In this document: piece after piece, positions 50,381 through 50,574 of the stretch
Numbering within the stretch: the stretch's first letter is position 1
Layout of the letters: the number at the start of each line of letters is the position of its first letter
Source: Brotaphodocola sp003480315
GTDB lineage: Bacteria; Bacillota; Clostridia; Lachnospirales; Lachnospiraceae
DNA: 50,574 nt
Strand: one strand, 5' to 3'
Assembly: GCF_964246085.1 (NCBI RefSeq)
Contig: NZ_CAXTPD010000024.1
The notes under the pieces: generated by a model
What the model saw: only the letters and a program-made list of their open reading frames with translations
The model's database searches: none
Told to the model about the DNA's origin: nothing
Made by a program: the position numbers and the translations under genes

Positions 50381-50574
50381 CCTGAAGCTTTCTTATGATA
50401 GTTTATGCTTCGGCAGCTTTTCCAGTGCGCAGGTGGCGCGTCCGAGTTTATCCGGTTGTGAACTACATCGGCAATTGAATTACCGAGCATCTGATTGCGA
50501 AGCATAGCTCCGTAGCTTCAGAGGTGCGTCCATGACACCCGTACTGCTACCCAGATGGGTTACACAGCTACTTT
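50381..50574 (-). promoter_or_regulatory. Upstream region of sigK, unassigned structure
   Basis: No supported gene. Minus-strand CATAAACT (50400-50407) resembles a sigma-E -10 (CATACAAT) at six of eight bases, fitting mother-cell control, but no matching -35 is clear. Further out, GAAGC/GCTTC and GGTG/CACC hairpins suggest a structured RNA or operator that runs to the window edge. Confidence 0.3.

Noticed and set aside
50400..50450. A confident sigma-E promoter for sigK
   Set aside because: The -10-like box is only a partial match and no -35 box was found at the expected spacing.

Overview
The window is chromosomal DNA of a spore-forming, gut-type member of the Firmicutes, most likely a Lachnospiraceae. 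Support comes from sigK and a YtvI-like sporulation protein, a CIRCE-controlled groESL operon, the CdaA/CdaR pair, and families typical of that group (DUF4364, DUF5716, DUF5717, DUF4860). I cannot name a genus. Nearly all backbone genes are on the minus strand and compactly spaced, with strong AGGAGG-type ribosome binding sites that decide many starts.

Layout. 0.07-5 kb: YtvI-like permease, HisC, a class I aminotransferase and an orphan polysaccharide-polymerase-like membrane protein. 5-10.9 kb: a probable operon of two membrane proteins, diadenylate cyclase CdaA, its partner CdaR/YbbR, HPr and enzyme I of the PTS. 11-15 kb: guaB with its own promoter and a hairpin leader, then groES-groEL under CIRCE. 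15-19.2 kb: an alanine-rich anchored protein, a MocR regulator, glnS and tRNA-Thr. 19.3-24.7 kb: a signalling locus (CHASE2 adenylate cyclase, GAF/HD-GYP phosphodiesterase, metallo-beta-lactamase-fold protein) and a divergent DUF4397 gene. 24.9-34 kb: a long run with DAG-kinase-like protein, ispF, cysS, mrnC, rlmB and a transglutaminase lipoprotein, continuing into a minimal type IV pilus/type II secretion-like cluster (PilC/GspF, four small pseudopilin-like proteins, PilT). 34-42.5 kb: a PAP2 protein, tRNA-Met and tRNA-Val, a TPR/DUF5716/DUF5717 cluster, DUF4364 and galE.

The main discovery is at 42.5-50.4 kb. The sporulation sigma factor gene sigK is split. Codons 1-194 lie at 49799-50380 and end at a premature TAG inside the sigma-4 helix-turn-helix; the last 25 codons and the stop lie at 42577-42654. 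Between them is a 7.14-kb skin-like (sigK-intervening) element bounded by direct 8-bp core repeats ATACATAG and by about 30-bp terminal inverted repeats. A large serine recombinase ends 5 bp inside one of these repeats. Joining the core copies restores an in-frame 219-residue SigK, reading ISRSYV-SRIEKRALKKL across the junction. The element also carries a 47-residue ORF upstream of the recombinase, a membrane protein, an HExxH protein, a tyrosine integrase with an adjacent tRNA-Arg-like attachment relic, a 64-residue protein and an OLD-like ATPase/TOPRIM protein. It therefore looks composite: a developmental excision element carrying probable defence cargo.

The split gene, core repeats, inverted repeats and restored frame are directly visible. 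Excision in the mother cell, defence function and the nested origin are inferences.
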